Source: Planctomycetota bacterium (GTDB lineage: Bacteria; Planctomycetota; UBA1135; GCA-002686595). Taken from it: a DNA stretch of 64,000 nt. Every line of letters begins with the position of its first letter. The first letter of the stretch is position 1. The stretch covers positions 310,001 to 374,000 of the forward strand of contig JAEUHY010000012.1 of the NCBI GenBank assembly GCA_016795325.1, read 5' to 3'. The position numbers and the translations under genes were made by a program. Of this stretch, positions 32,150 to 40,792 are shown one piece after another. The notes under the pieces were generated by a model, which worked only from the letters and a program-made list of their open reading frames with translations, was not told the DNA's origin and ran no database searches.

Positions 32150-33169
32150 ATGCTCGACCAACGCATTGCACTCGACGTCATGGGAGGCGATCTCGCGCCC
32201 GACGCAACGCTCGCTGGGGCGCTTGCGTTGTGCACGCAGGACGGCCCGCGCCGGATGGATCCCAGGCGCGTTCTTCTCGTGGGCGATGAGCGCGTCATCC
32301 GGTCGCGACTCGACGCGCTCGGTGGCGCGAGCCAGCTGGGCGGCGACGGTTTCGCGATCCAGCACGCCTCCGAGGTGGTGGGCATGAGCGAGTCGCCGGC
32401 GGCGGCGCTGCGCGCCAAGCCCGACTCGTCGATTTCCGTTTGCGTCGGAGCCGTCAAGCGTCAACTCGCCGCCGCCGTGGTCAGCATGGGCAACACCGGC
32501 GCTGTGGTGGGCGCGTGCACGCTCGGCCTGGGGACGCTCGAGGGCGTTCGGCGCCCGGCGATTGCGGTTACGTTGAGCCTCACCGGCAGGCCGGTCACTC
32601 TGCTCGACATGGGCGCAAACGCCGCCGCGAAGGCGCAGGACCTGGTTCAGTTCGCCGAGATGGGCGCGGTCTACGCGCGCGGCGCGCTCGGGGTCGAGGC
32701 GCCCCGAGTGGGACTGCTCAACATCGGCAGCGAGCCGACCAAGGGCACGGACCTGCTCAAGGAAGCCCACCAGTTGCTGGCCGCCCAGGCTGAGCGGTTG
32801 CACTTTGTCGGCAATGTCGAAGGCAACGACATCTTCCATTCCGCCGCCGACGTCGTGGTGACGGACGGCTTCACCGGCAACGTCGTGCTCAAGCTCCTCG
32901 AGGGGTTCTCGGGCTTCATGCTGCACCTGCTGCTCAAGGAGCTGAAGGCGCACAACGTCGAGTGGACGCAGGACGCGCTCGGCAAGGTGCGTCGCCAGAT
33001 CGACTACGCGGAGTACGGCGGCGCCCTGCTCCTGGGCGTGAACGGCATCGTGGTGAAGGGCCACGGCCGCTCGGACGCCAACGCGGTGGCCAATGCACTC
33101 CACGTCGCGGCGCGCGCGCTCGACGCGAACGTCAACCAGCACATCGTTTCCGGGCTGCGCGCGTCCTGA
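32150..33169 (+). CDS. plsX: Phosphate acyltransferase PlsX
   Basis: 339 aa, usual length. Converts acyl-ACP to acyl-phosphate, the first step of the PlsX/PlsY route to phosphatidic acid. The start IALDVMGGDLAPD is diagnostic, followed by SMGNTGAVVGACTLGLG, LLDMGANAAAKAQDLVQFAEMG (in two parts), LLNIGSEPTKGTDLLKEA and VVTDGFTGNVVLKLLEG. First gene of the acyl-chain block; fabH follows 148 bp downstream. Confidence 0.97.
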   Translation: MLDQRIALDVMGGDLAPDATLAGALALCTQDGPRRMDPRRVLLVGDERVIRSRLDALGGASQLGGDGFAIQHASEVVGMSESPAAALRAKPDSSISVCVGAVKRQLAAAVVSMGNTGAVVGACTLGLGTLEGVRRPAIAVTLSLTGRPVTLLDMGANAAAKAQDLVQFAEMGAVYARGALGVEAPRVGLLNIGSEPTKGTDLLKEAHQLLAAQAERLHFVGNVEGNDIFHSAADVVVTDGFTGNVVLKLLEGFSGFMLHLLLKELKAHNVEWTQDALGKVRRQIDYAEYGGALLLGVNGIVVKGHGRSDANAVANALHVAARALDANVNQHIVSGLRAS

Positions 33170-33317
33170 GCGTGGCCTGAGCGTGTTCCGGGCGGCCAAA
33201 ATTCGGCCTGGGGCCGCAGCCCGCGAACAGTAGACTCCGGCCTGCCCGGCTCGCGCCCTCCGCGCTCCCTGCGCGGGGCGGCGCACACCCTCTCCAAGAG
33301 CACCCAAGCCACTCTCC

Positions 33318-34307
33318 ATGGCATCACGCGTCGCGGTCGGCATCGCTGGAACTGGCATCTGCGCGGCCCCGCGCGTGATGACCAATCACGACTTCGAAAA
33401 GTTGGTCGACACCTCGGACGAGTGGATCGTCCAACGCACAGGGATCCGCGAACGGCGCTTCGTGGCGCCGGAACAGGCCACCAGCGATCTGTGCATCGCC
33501 GCCGGAAGGCAGGCCCTGGAGAACTCCGGGCTGCGCGCGGAGGAACTGGATCTGGTCGTCGTCGGGACGCTCACGCCGGACTACCTGCTGCCCGCGTGCG
33601 CGACGCTGGTTCAGAGCGGCCTCGGCGCGACCCGAGCTGGAGCGTTTGACGTCAACGCGGCCTGCACCGGGTTCCTGACCGCATTGCACACCGGCGAGGC
33701 CTTCATCGCGGCCGGGCGCGCGCGCAATGTGCTCGTCCTCGGGGCCGAGTCGCTGTCGCGCTTCCTCGACATGTCGGATCGGGCTTCGTGCATTCTGTTC
33801 GGTGACGGCGCGGGCGCGGCGGTCCTGCGGCCGCACTCCGAGACCGGACGCGGCGAAATTCTGCGCTCGACACTGGGCGCCGACGGCTCGGGCTACGACT
33901 TGATCCACATGCGCGGCGGCGGCGCGAAGATTCCGCCCACCGCTGAGAGCCTTGCGAAGGGTGAGCACTTCATCCGCTTGCGCGGTCGCGAGGTGTTCCG
34001 CTTCGCCGTGACCAAGATGGCCGACCTGATCCTCGAGATGGTCGAAGGCTTCGATCCTGCCGATGTCTGCGTCGTCGTTCCTCACCAGGTGAACGCCCGC
34101 ATCATCGAGGCCGCGATCGAGCGCGTGGGATGGTCGATGGACCGTGTGTTCGTCAACATCGACAAGTACGGCAACACGTCGGCGGCGACGGTTCCGATGG
34201 CGCTGCACGAAGCGATCGAGCAGGGGCGCCTGCAACCGGGCAAGCTGGTGGTGTTCGTCGCTTTCGGCGCCGGGTTGACCTGGGGCGGGACGCTCATCCG
34301 TTGGTGA
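33318..34307 (+). CDS. fabH: 3-oxoacyl-ACP synthase III (FabH)
   Basis: 329 aa. Condenses acetyl-CoA (or a branched starter) with malonyl-ACP to start fatty-acid synthesis. The catalytic triad is visible: Cys in DVNAACTGFLTAL (about residue 115), His in VVPHQVNARI and Asn in YGNTSAATVPMAL. GDGAGAAVL and the C-terminal FGAGLTWGGTLIRW are characteristic. Second enzyme of the plsX-fabH-fabD-fabG-acpP-fabF series. Starter preference cannot be read from the sequence. Confidence 0.97.
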   Translation: MASRVAVGIAGTGICAAPRVMTNHDFEKLVDTSDEWIVQRTGIRERRFVAPEQATSDLCIAAGRQALENSGLRAEELDLVVVGTLTPDYLLPACATLVQSGLGATRAGAFDVNAACTGFLTALHTGEAFIAAGRARNVLVLGAESLSRFLDMSDRASCILFGDGAGAAVLRPHSETGRGEILRSTLGADGSGYDLIHMRGGGAKIPPTAESLAKGEHFIRLRGREVFRFAVTKMADLILEMVEGFDPADVCVVVPHQVNARIIEAAIERVGWSMDRVFVNIDKYGNTSAATVPMALHEAIEQGRLQPGKLVVFVAFGAGLTWGGTLIRW

Positions 34308-34356
34308 TGCACGCCTCGGTCAGAGTCGTTCGCACGGTCGTTCACGGAGGCATGCG

Positions 34357-35286
34357 GTGAATCACGCTGTTTTGTTCCCTGGGCAAGGCGCCCAGTTCGA
34401 GGGCATGGGACGCGACTGGTGCGAGGCCTTCACGCCGGCGCGCGAGACCTTCGCCGCCGCGAGCCGCGTCCTGGGTTTTTCGCTCGAAGAGGTCTGCTGG
34501 ACGGGCGGCGAGGCGGTGCATCGCACCGACATCGCGCAACCGGCGATCTTCGTGACCTCGGCCGCGATCATGAAGGTGCTCGAGCAGCGCGGTCTCGAGC
34601 GCGGCTCCACTCCGCTCACCGCGGGGCTCTCGCTGGGCGAGTACACCGCGCTGTGGTGGGCGGGCGCGCTCGAGTTCGAAGACGCGGTGCGTCTGGTCCG
34701 TCTGCGGGGCGCAGCGATGCAGCGGGCGAGCGAACTGCGGCCGAGCGGCATGACCAGCTTGATGGGCGCCACGCTCGACCAGGCGCGCGCCCTCGCCGAA
34801 GTCGGTTCGAAGCTCGGAATCTGCTCGGTGGCCAACCTCAACGCGCCCGGACAGGTGATCGTCAGCGGAGAGTTGGCGGCCCTGGACGCCGTCGACACTG
34901 CGGCCAAGGACCACGGCGTGCGGCGCACCCGCAGGCTCGTCGTCGCAGGCGCGTTCCATTCGGAGTGCATGCGTCCCGCGGCGGACGAACTCGCAGCCGC
35001 GCTCCAGCGCGTCGACGTTCGCACGCCGCGTTTCCCCGTGATCTCCAACGTGGACGCCCGTCCCGTGACCGATGGCGCGCAGGTCAAGGAACGGCTCGCT
35101 GCGCAGGTGTGCGCGCCCGTCCTGTGGGAGGACAGCATGCGCTGGGCGTTGGCGCGCGGCGTGAAGGAGTTCCTCGAGCCTGGCCCGGGCAAAGTGCTCG
35201 CGGGTCTGCTCTCCAAGATCGACGAGAGCGCGAGCGTGCGCTCGGCCGCTACGCCAGGAGATCTCGCAGCAGCGCCCGCGCATTGA
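34357..35286 (+). CDS. fabD: Malonyl-CoA:ACP transacylase (FabD)
   Basis: 309 aa. Transfers malonyl from CoA to ACP. The start is GTG, six bases after GGAGG; an ATG five bases earlier is out of frame. The N-terminal LFPGQGAQFEGMG is diagnostic. The nucleophile Ser lies in AGLSLGEYTAL, where the usual GHSLGE has Leu for the His next to the Ser, a variant I recall from chlamydial FabD. The catalytic His is in GAFHSECM, and the second half has VSNVDARPV-type sequence. It lies 49 bp after fabH. Confidence 0.96.
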   Translation: MNHAVLFPGQGAQFEGMGRDWCEAFTPARETFAAASRVLGFSLEEVCWTGGEAVHRTDIAQPAIFVTSAAIMKVLEQRGLERGSTPLTAGLSLGEYTALWWAGALEFEDAVRLVRLRGAAMQRASELRPSGMTSLMGATLDQARALAEVGSKLGICSVANLNAPGQVIVSGELAALDAVDTAAKDHGVRRTRRLVVAGAFHSECMRPAADELAAALQRVDVRTPRFPVISNVDARPVTDGAQVKERLAAQVCAPVLWEDSMRWALARGVKEFLEPGPGKVLAGLLSKIDESASVRSAATPGDLAAAPAH

Positions 35287-35397
35287 GGGCGCTCACGCGC
35301 TGCAGCGCTGGGCGTCGCGGACGCCTCGCTGCGCCATGCGGCCCCTTGCAAAGCGCAGACTCCCGCGGTCGAATCCCCCGAGAAGCAGCAACCTCAC

Positions 35398-36162
35398 GTG
35401 ACTGAAATCGAGCATCCCCTGCGCGGCAAAGTGGCCGTGGTGACCGGCGCGTCCCGTGGCATCGGTCGGGCCATCGCCCTGCGACTCGCCGCGCGTGGAG
35501 CGACGGTCGCCTGCGTGGCCACCAGCGCCGAGCGCGCCCGGGAGTCCGCCGATGCCTGCGCGCAGGCCGGCGCCGCCTCCGGTGCGCGCGCCGCCGCCTA
35601 CGGGGTCGACGTTTCCAAGACCGCTGCCGTCGCCGAACTCGTCCAGCAGGTCCAGACCGAGCTCGGCGGCTTGGACATCCTCGTGAACAACGCCGGAATC
35701 ACCCGCGACCAGCTGCTCCTGCGCATGAGCGAGGAGGAGTTCGACGCGGTGGTCGACACCAACCTCAAGGGCGCCTGGAACTTCATCCGCGCCTCCGCCC
35801 GGCCGCTCATGAAGTCACGCGGGCGCATCATCAACATCGCCTCCGTCGTCGGCCTCACCGGCAACGCCGGACAGTCCAACTACGCCGCCAGCAAGGCCGG
35901 CCTGATCGGGCTGACCCGCTCCGTCGCCAAGGAACTCGCTTCGCGGAACGTGTGCTGCAATGCCGTGGCGCCCGGCTACATCGACACCGACATGACCGCC
36001 GCGATCGACGCCAAGGCGAAGGAAACGCTGGTGGCGGCGATTCCGCTCGGACGCACCGGCGCCGCTGACGACGTCGCGCAGGCCGTCGAGTATCTCGCTG
36101 GCCCGGGCGGCGCCTACATCACCGGCCAGGTGCTGGTCGTCGACGGCGGCCTGTCGCTCTGA
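35398..36162 (+). CDS. fabG: 3-oxoacyl-ACP reductase (FabG)
   Basis: 254 aa, short-chain dehydrogenase. Reduces 3-oxoacyl-ACP with NADPH. Cofactor motif TGASRGIGRAIA, NNAGITRDQLLLRMSEEEFD, the Ser-Tyr-Lys triad in IASVVGLTGNAGQSNYAASKAG, and the C-terminal GPGGAYITGQVLVVDGGLSL are textbook FabG. The start is GTG at 35398, matching the family N-terminus (LRGKVAVVTGASRG). It sits between fabD and acpP, the standard position. Confidence 0.97.
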   Translation: MTEIEHPLRGKVAVVTGASRGIGRAIALRLAARGATVACVATSAERARESADACAQAGAASGARAAAYGVDVSKTAAVAELVQQVQTELGGLDILVNNAGITRDQLLLRMSEEEFDAVVDTNLKGAWNFIRASARPLMKSRGRIINIASVVGLTGNAGQSNYAASKAGLIGLTRSVAKELASRNVCCNAVAPGYIDTDMTAAIDAKAKETLVAAIPLGRTGAADDVAQAVEYLAGPGGAYITGQVLVVDGGLSL

Positions 36163-36295
36163 ACCACAATCCTCGCTGACCCGCAATCCTTGCGGAGCGG
36201 CGCAACCGGCCACGGACAGCAGGCGCGCGTCGCCTGGCTGCGCGGGCGCACCCCCCTGACCCCTTTCAACCCCACATCCCACGGAGACTAACCAG

Positions 36296-36535
36296 GTGAG
36301 CACTGGCACCATCGAAGACCGCGTCCGCAAGATCGTCTGCAACCAGATGTCTGTGCCCGAAGAGAAGGTCACGCGCGAGACCTCGTTCATCAACGACCTC
36401 GGCGCGGACTCGCTCGACACCGTCGAGCTGGTCATGGAGTTCGAGGACGAGTTCGAGATCTCGATCCCCGACGAAGACGCCGAGAAGATCCAGACCGTCG
36501 GAAACGCGGTCGACTACATCCAATCCAAGAGCTGA
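36296..36535 (+). CDS. acpP: Acyl carrier protein
   Basis: 79 aa. Carries the growing acyl chain on a 4'-phosphopantetheine attached to Ser in [16 protein letters not shown]. Acidic, helical, the usual size. The start is GTG with a Shine-Dalgarno GGAG nine to ten bases upstream; the sequence [17 protein letters not shown] matches the family N-terminus, so the GTG is right. It lies between fabG and fabF, in standard order. Confidence 0.97.
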   Translation: MSTGTIEDRVRKIVCNQMSVPEEKVTRETSFINDLGADSLDTVELVMEFEDEFEISIPDEDAEKIQTVGNAVDYIQSKS

Positions 36536-36641
36536 GGCCCCGCCCAAAGTCGGCGAGGCGCAGGAACTCGAGCCCCGCCATAGGCCCGAGCTGCAATCGA
36601 CCATTGTCCCAGTCGCCCCGCACGGGCGCAGGTGGAGCCAG

Positions 36642-37883
36642 ATGCGACGGGTAGTCATCACTGGATTGGGCGCGATCAACGCGCTTGGGAACGACGTTGA
36701 AACGATGTGGGCCAGGCTTCTGCGCGGCGAGAGCGGCGTGGGGCCCATCACGCGCTTCGACGTCTCCGACCATCCGGTGAAATTTGCGGCGGAGGTCAAG
36801 CTCGATCCGCTGACGCACTTCCAGGGGCCGGACCTGCGCAAGCTCGATCCGTTCACGATGTGGGCGTTGGTCGCAGCCGACGAGGCCTTCAAGGACGCCG
36901 GCCTTCAGCCGGCCAGCCTGCCGGAGGAAGCGCGCGAGCGCATCGGTTGCATCATCGGTACGGGTATCGGCGGCATCACCGGCATCGAGGAGCAGCACGT
37001 CGGCCTGATCGAGCGCGGCCCGCGGCGCGTCAGTCCGCACTTCGTGCCGAAGATCATGGCGAACGCCGTCAGCGGCCAGGTCGCCATCCGCCACGGGCTG
37101 CAGGGCACGTGCTTCACGACCTCGAGCGCGTGCGCGTCCGCGGGACACGCGATCGGCATGGCTTGGCGCGCGATCCAGTGGGATGACGCCGACATCGTCG
37201 TGACCGGCGGTTCGGAGAGCGCCACCACCCCGATGTCGCTCGCGGGCTTCGCCAACATGAAGGCGCTCTCGACGCGCAACGACGACCCGGCTGCCGCGTC
37301 GCGACCGTTCGACAAGGATCGCGACGGCTTCGTGATGGGGGAAGGGTGCGGAATCCTCGTCTTCGAGGAACTCGAGCACGCCCGTCGGCGCGGCGCCCGC
37401 ATCTACGCCGAGGTGAAGGGTTACGGCTCGACGGACGACGCCCACCACATCACCGCGCCGGAGGAATCGGGCCGCGGACCTGCGCGCGCGCTGCGCGAGG
37501 CGCTGCGCCACGCGCGCGTCGATGCGTCCACGGTCGACTACATCAATGCGCACGGAACCAGCACTCCGTACAACGACGCCATCGAGACGCGGGCGATCAA
37601 GCTGGTGCTCGGTGACCACGCGCGCAAGGTTGCGGTCTCCTCGACCAAGTCGATGATCGGCCACCTGCTCGGCGCCTCTGCGGCGGTGGAACTCGTCGTC
37701 ACCGCGCTCTCCGTCCACCGCGGTGTCGCGCACCCCACGCGCAACTACACGACCCCGGATCCGGACTGCGATCTGGACTACATCCCCGGTGCGGCGCGCC
37801 AGATGCGCATCCGCAACGCGCTCTCGAACTCCCTGGGCTTCGGCGGCCACAACGTCTCGATCTGCATCGGACAGATCGACTGA
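36642..37883 (+). CDS. fabF: 3-oxoacyl-ACP synthase II (FabF)
   Basis: 413 aa. Elongating condensing enzyme. Signatures: RRVVITGLGAINALGNDVE at the start, catalytic Cys in TSSACASAGHAIGMAW, His in INAHGTSTPYND and KSMIGHLLGASAAVE, and a C-terminal NSLGFGGHN. GGTGGAG four bases before the ATG is a good ribosome-binding site. It lies 106 bp after acpP and is the last classical fatty-acid gene of the cluster. Confidence 0.97.
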   Translation: MRRVVITGLGAINALGNDVETMWARLLRGESGVGPITRFDVSDHPVKFAAEVKLDPLTHFQGPDLRKLDPFTMWALVAADEAFKDAGLQPASLPEEARERIGCIIGTGIGGITGIEEQHVGLIERGPRRVSPHFVPKIMANAVSGQVAIRHGLQGTCFTTSSACASAGHAIGMAWRAIQWDDADIVVTGGSESATTPMSLAGFANMKALSTRNDDPAAASRPFDKDRDGFVMGEGCGILVFEELEHARRRGARIYAEVKGYGSTDDAHHITAPEESGRGPARALREALRHARVDASTVDYINAHGTSTPYNDAIETRAIKLVLGDHARKVAVSSTKSMIGHLLGASAAVELVVTALSVHRGVAHPTRNYTTPDPDCDLDYIPGAARQMRIRNALSNSLGFGGHNVSICIGQID

Positions 37884-37955
37884 AGGCTGGCCGCGGTCGC
37901 GGTCGATCACGTCACCTCCTCCTCTCCACAGCACCACCCGGCGCGGAGCCAACCA

Positions 37956-38306
37956 GTGCAGAAGAAATTCCAGGAAATCCTCCATCGCTACAAGGTCGAC
38001 GTTTTTCACCGCGAGCACGACAAGGGCAGCGTCACGGACCTGACCAAGCAGTGCTTGCACGTGACGGAGGACGTGCTGCAGCAGAAGTACCACTACCACT
38101 TCCACAAGCTGCCCGACGCCAACCGCGCCGAGATCATCAACATGATCAACAACTACGTGCGCGAAGCGATCCTGCCGCCGGTGGTGGAGAAGCTCGTGGA
38201 GCGCCAGATGCGGCTCGAGTTGCGCCTGGAAGCGATGCTCAACATGAACCGCGAGATCCTCGAGGCGCTGTCCGAACAGCCCGCGGGATCGGGCGCCAAG
38301 CGCTGA
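37956..38306 (+). CDS. Small helical His-rich protein, function unknown
   Basis: 116 aa starting with GTG, seven bases after GGAG. The N-terminal half is rich in His and Lys (HRYKVDVFHREHDKGS, then QQKYHYHFHKL). The C-terminal half is a long amphipathic helix with charged heptads (EKLVERQMRLELRLEAMLNMNREILEAL), perhaps a coiled coil. No signal peptide and no known domain. It lies between fabF (72 bp) and the pyrophosphorylase gene (6 bp) on the same strand, so it is in the same operon and may serve lipid or envelope synthesis; that is inference from position only. Confidence 0.75.
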   Translation: MQKKFQEILHRYKVDVFHREHDKGSVTDLTKQCLHVTEDVLQQKYHYHFHKLPDANRAEIINMINNYVREAILPPVVEKLVERQMRLELRLEAMLNMNREILEALSEQPAGSGAKR

Positions 38307-38312
38307 AGCCCT

Positions 38313-39716
38313 TTGGCCGTGGACGCCCGCGAGTCCCGGCTGCGCGAACGCTGCGCGCAGGCTGGCCAAGCGCATCTGTTCGAGGACTTCGCCAGCCTCG
38401 CGCCCGCGCGGCGTGAGGCTTTCCTCGACGAGCTTGAAGGCATCGATTTCGAGCTGGTGCGCGTCCACGCCGCGCTCCTGCGCGACACCTCCAGCACCGC
38501 GGCGGCCCAACTCGCTCCGGCCCCGCTGTTCCCGCTCGAGCGAGACCCGTCCGAGCAGCGCCGGGCGAAGACCGCGATCGAACTCGGGCAAGCGCAGCTC
38601 GCGCGAGGCGAAGTGGGCTTCCTCGTCGTCGCAGGTGGCCAGGCCTCGCGCCTGGGCTACGACGGCCCCAAGGGCGCGTTCCCGATCGGCCCACTGAGCG
38701 ACGCGCCGCTCTTCGAACTGTTCGCGCGGCGCATCCTCGCGGCGCGCCGCCGTTTCGGGGTGGAGCTCCCCTGGTACGTGATGACCTCACGCGCGAACGA
38801 CGCGGCGACGAGGAACTTCTTCGAGCAGCACGGCTACTTCGGTCTGGCGCCGCGCGACGTGTTCTTCTTCAGCCAGGCCATGGCGCCCGCGCTCGACTTC
38901 GAGGGCCGCGTCTTGCGTTCTGGGCCAGGTGAGGTGTTCCTGGCGCCCAACGGTCACGGAGGCACGCTGTCCGCGTTTGCCGACTCCGGGGCCTTGGCGG
39001 ACGCCGAACGTCGCGGAGTTCGCCGCCTCTCGTACTTCCAGGTCGACAACCCGCTGGCATCGCTCGCCGATCCGCTGTTCCTGGGTTTGCATGAGCTCGA
39101 GGGCGCGCGCATGTCCAGCAAGGTCGTGTCCAAGCGCGACGCCGCCGAAAAGGTGGGCGTGATCGGGATGATCGACGGCCGCTTCGGCTGCATCGAGTAC
39201 TCCGACCTCGCGCCGGAGCTGCGCGAAGTGCGCGACGAGCAGGGCCGCCTGCGTTTCCGCGCCGGCAACATCGCCTTGCACGTGATCGACGTGGACTTCG
39301 TGCGCGATCTGGCGGGCGCCGGACTGCGTTTGCCCTGGCACGTGGCGCGCAAGTCGATGAGCGTCTGGGAAGGCGGCCAGCTCGTGACCAAACAAGGCGC
39401 GAAGTTCGAGACGTTCGTGTTCGACGCGCTGGCCCGTTCTCCGCGCAGCGTGGTGCTCGAAGTCGAGCGCGCGCGCGAGTTCAGCCCGGTCAAGAACGCG
39501 AGCGGCGAAGACTCGCCCGAGAGCACCCGCGCCGACCTGCGCCGCCTGCACGCACGCTGGATCGAAGCGGCGGGACTGCCGGCGGCGCCGCGTGCGAACG
39601 ACGGCTTGCCGCTGGTGGAGATCGATCCCCTGTTCGCCGACGACGAAGCGGCCTTCGTCGCGCGGCGCGAGCACGCGCGGCCGCAGAGCGCCAAGGGCGG
39701 GCACTTGTATCGATGA
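38313..39716 (+). CDS. UDP-sugar pyrophosphorylase, eukaryotic UAP1/UDPGP type
   Basis: 467 aa. Makes a UDP-sugar (UDP-GlcNAc or UDP-Glc) from UTP and sugar-1-phosphate. Signature AGGQASRLG (107-115) with GPKGAFPIG (118-126), then MTSRANDAATRNFFEQHGYFG, VFFFSQAMAPALD, PNGHGGTLSAFADSG, SYFQVDNPLASLADPLFLG and the SSKVVSKRDAAEKVG region follow the eukaryotic UDP-N-acetylglucosamine pyrophosphorylase order. Bacterial GlmU is unrelated in layout, so this is a distinct route or a transferred gene. The start is TTG 38313 or, less likely, GTG 38319. The last 4 bases overlap ddl. Placed before ddl and dapB, it may feed peptidoglycan or surface polymer synthesis. Confidence 0.87.
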   Translation: MAVDARESRLRERCAQAGQAHLFEDFASLAPARREAFLDELEGIDFELVRVHAALLRDTSSTAAAQLAPAPLFPLERDPSEQRRAKTAIELGQAQLARGEVGFLVVAGGQASRLGYDGPKGAFPIGPLSDAPLFELFARRILAARRRFGVELPWYVMTSRANDAATRNFFEQHGYFGLAPRDVFFFSQAMAPALDFEGRVLRSGPGEVFLAPNGHGGTLSAFADSGALADAERRGVRRLSYFQVDNPLASLADPLFLGLHELEGARMSSKVVSKRDAAEKVGVIGMIDGRFGCIEYSDLAPELREVRDEQGRLRFRAGNIALHVIDVDFVRDLAGAGLRLPWHVARKSMSVWEGGQLVTKQGAKFETFVFDALARSPRSVVLEVERAREFSPVKNASGEDSPESTRADLRRLHARWIEAAGLPAAPRANDGLPLVEIDPLFADDEAAFVARREHARPQSAKGGHLYR

Positions 39717-40792
39717 GCGAGTTGCGTCAAATCGAGTTCGGGGAGGTCGCTTCCACCGCCGTGGCCAGCGGCTGTCGCGTCGTGTTGCTCAGCGGCGGGG
39801 CGTCCGGCGAGCGCGAGGTCTCGCTCGCGACGGGACGCGGCGTGCGCGCCGCGCTCGAGCAGCCACCCGCTGAGTCCGCGACGCTGCGTGTGTCCGAGGT
39901 GCGAGCCGTGGAAATCGAGCGCGACGGCCGCTGGCTCGTGGGCGGCGAAGCGCTCGACGCACCGCGCGCGATCGAGCGCCTCGGCGAGGTCGACGTGTTC
40001 TTCCTGTGCCTGCACGGAGGCGCCGGGGAGGACGGCACGGTTCAGGGGCTGCTGGCCAGCGCCGGCCGACGCCACACCGGCTCCGGCGTGCGCGCTTCCG
40101 CGCTGTGCATGGACAAGCTCGCGCTGCGCGGGCTGGCGCGCGAGCACGGGCTGCGCGTCGCGCCGGGGGCCTGCGTCGATGCGGGTCGCTGGCGCGAGCA
40201 ACGCCTCGTCGAACGCGCGCGCCTGGTCTCGATCTCCCGCTCGGGCTGGGTGGTCAAGCCGCGCTGCGGCGGTTCGTCGGTCGACACCGGAGTGGTTCAC
40301 GATCTCGCCGGCCTCGAGGGCGCCATCGAGCGTGTGCTCGCCAGCGGCGACGACGCGCTCGTCGAAGCCCGCGTCGTCGGTGTCGAACTCTCGTGCGGCG
40401 TGCTCGAGGACGAACAGGGCGAGCTTCGCGCGCTCACTCCGATCGAGATCCAACCGCGCGACGGCCGCTTCTTCGACTACGAGCAGAAGTACTCGGCGGA
40501 GGGCGCGCGCGAGGTCTGTCCGCCCGTCAGCGTCGATGCTCGCACGCTGGGCCGCGTGCGCTCGCTCGCCGCACGGATCCACCGTCTGGCCGGTTGCTCC
40601 GGCTATTCGCGCGCGGACTTCATCGTGCCGCGGCTGGGCCCTGGGTTCGGCGAGCCCGTGCTGCTCGAAGTCAACACGCTGCCCGGACTGACCGAACGCT
40701 CGCTCCTGCCGCAGGAGGCGGCCGTGGACGGCATCGATTACGCGCAGTTGTGCCTGCGCATCCTTTCGGCGGCCACGCGTTCGCCTCGATGA
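39713..40792 (+). CDS. ddl: D-alanine--D-alanine ligase
   Basis: 359 aa, ATP-grasp enzyme joining two D-Ala for the peptidoglycan stem. N-terminal VVLLSGGASGEREVSLATGRG, LCLHGGAGEDGTVQGLLA (the PHGxxGEDG motif), YTGSGVxAS-like HTGSGVRASALCMDK, ATP-grasp lysines in VVKPRCGGSSVDTG, the EARVVGVELSCGVLED and DYEQKYSAEG segments, and the terminal EVNTLPGLTERSLLPQ are all present. It overlaps the preceding gene by 4 bp and the following dapB by 4 bp, which indicates translational coupling. Confidence 0.96.
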   Translation: MSELRQIEFGEVASTAVASGCRVVLLSGGASGEREVSLATGRGVRAALEQPPAESATLRVSEVRAVEIERDGRWLVGGEALDAPRAIERLGEVDVFFLCLHGGAGEDGTVQGLLASAGRRHTGSGVRASALCMDKLALRGLAREHGLRVAPGACVDAGRWREQRLVERARLVSISRSGWVVKPRCGGSSVDTGVVHDLAGLEGAIERVLASGDDALVEARVVGVELSCGVLEDEQGELRALTPIEIQPRDGRFFDYEQKYSAEGAREVCPPVSVDARTLGRVRSLAARIHRLAGCSGYSRADFIVPRLGPGFGEPVLLEVNTLPGLTERSLLPQEAAVDGIDYAQLCLRILSAATRSPR

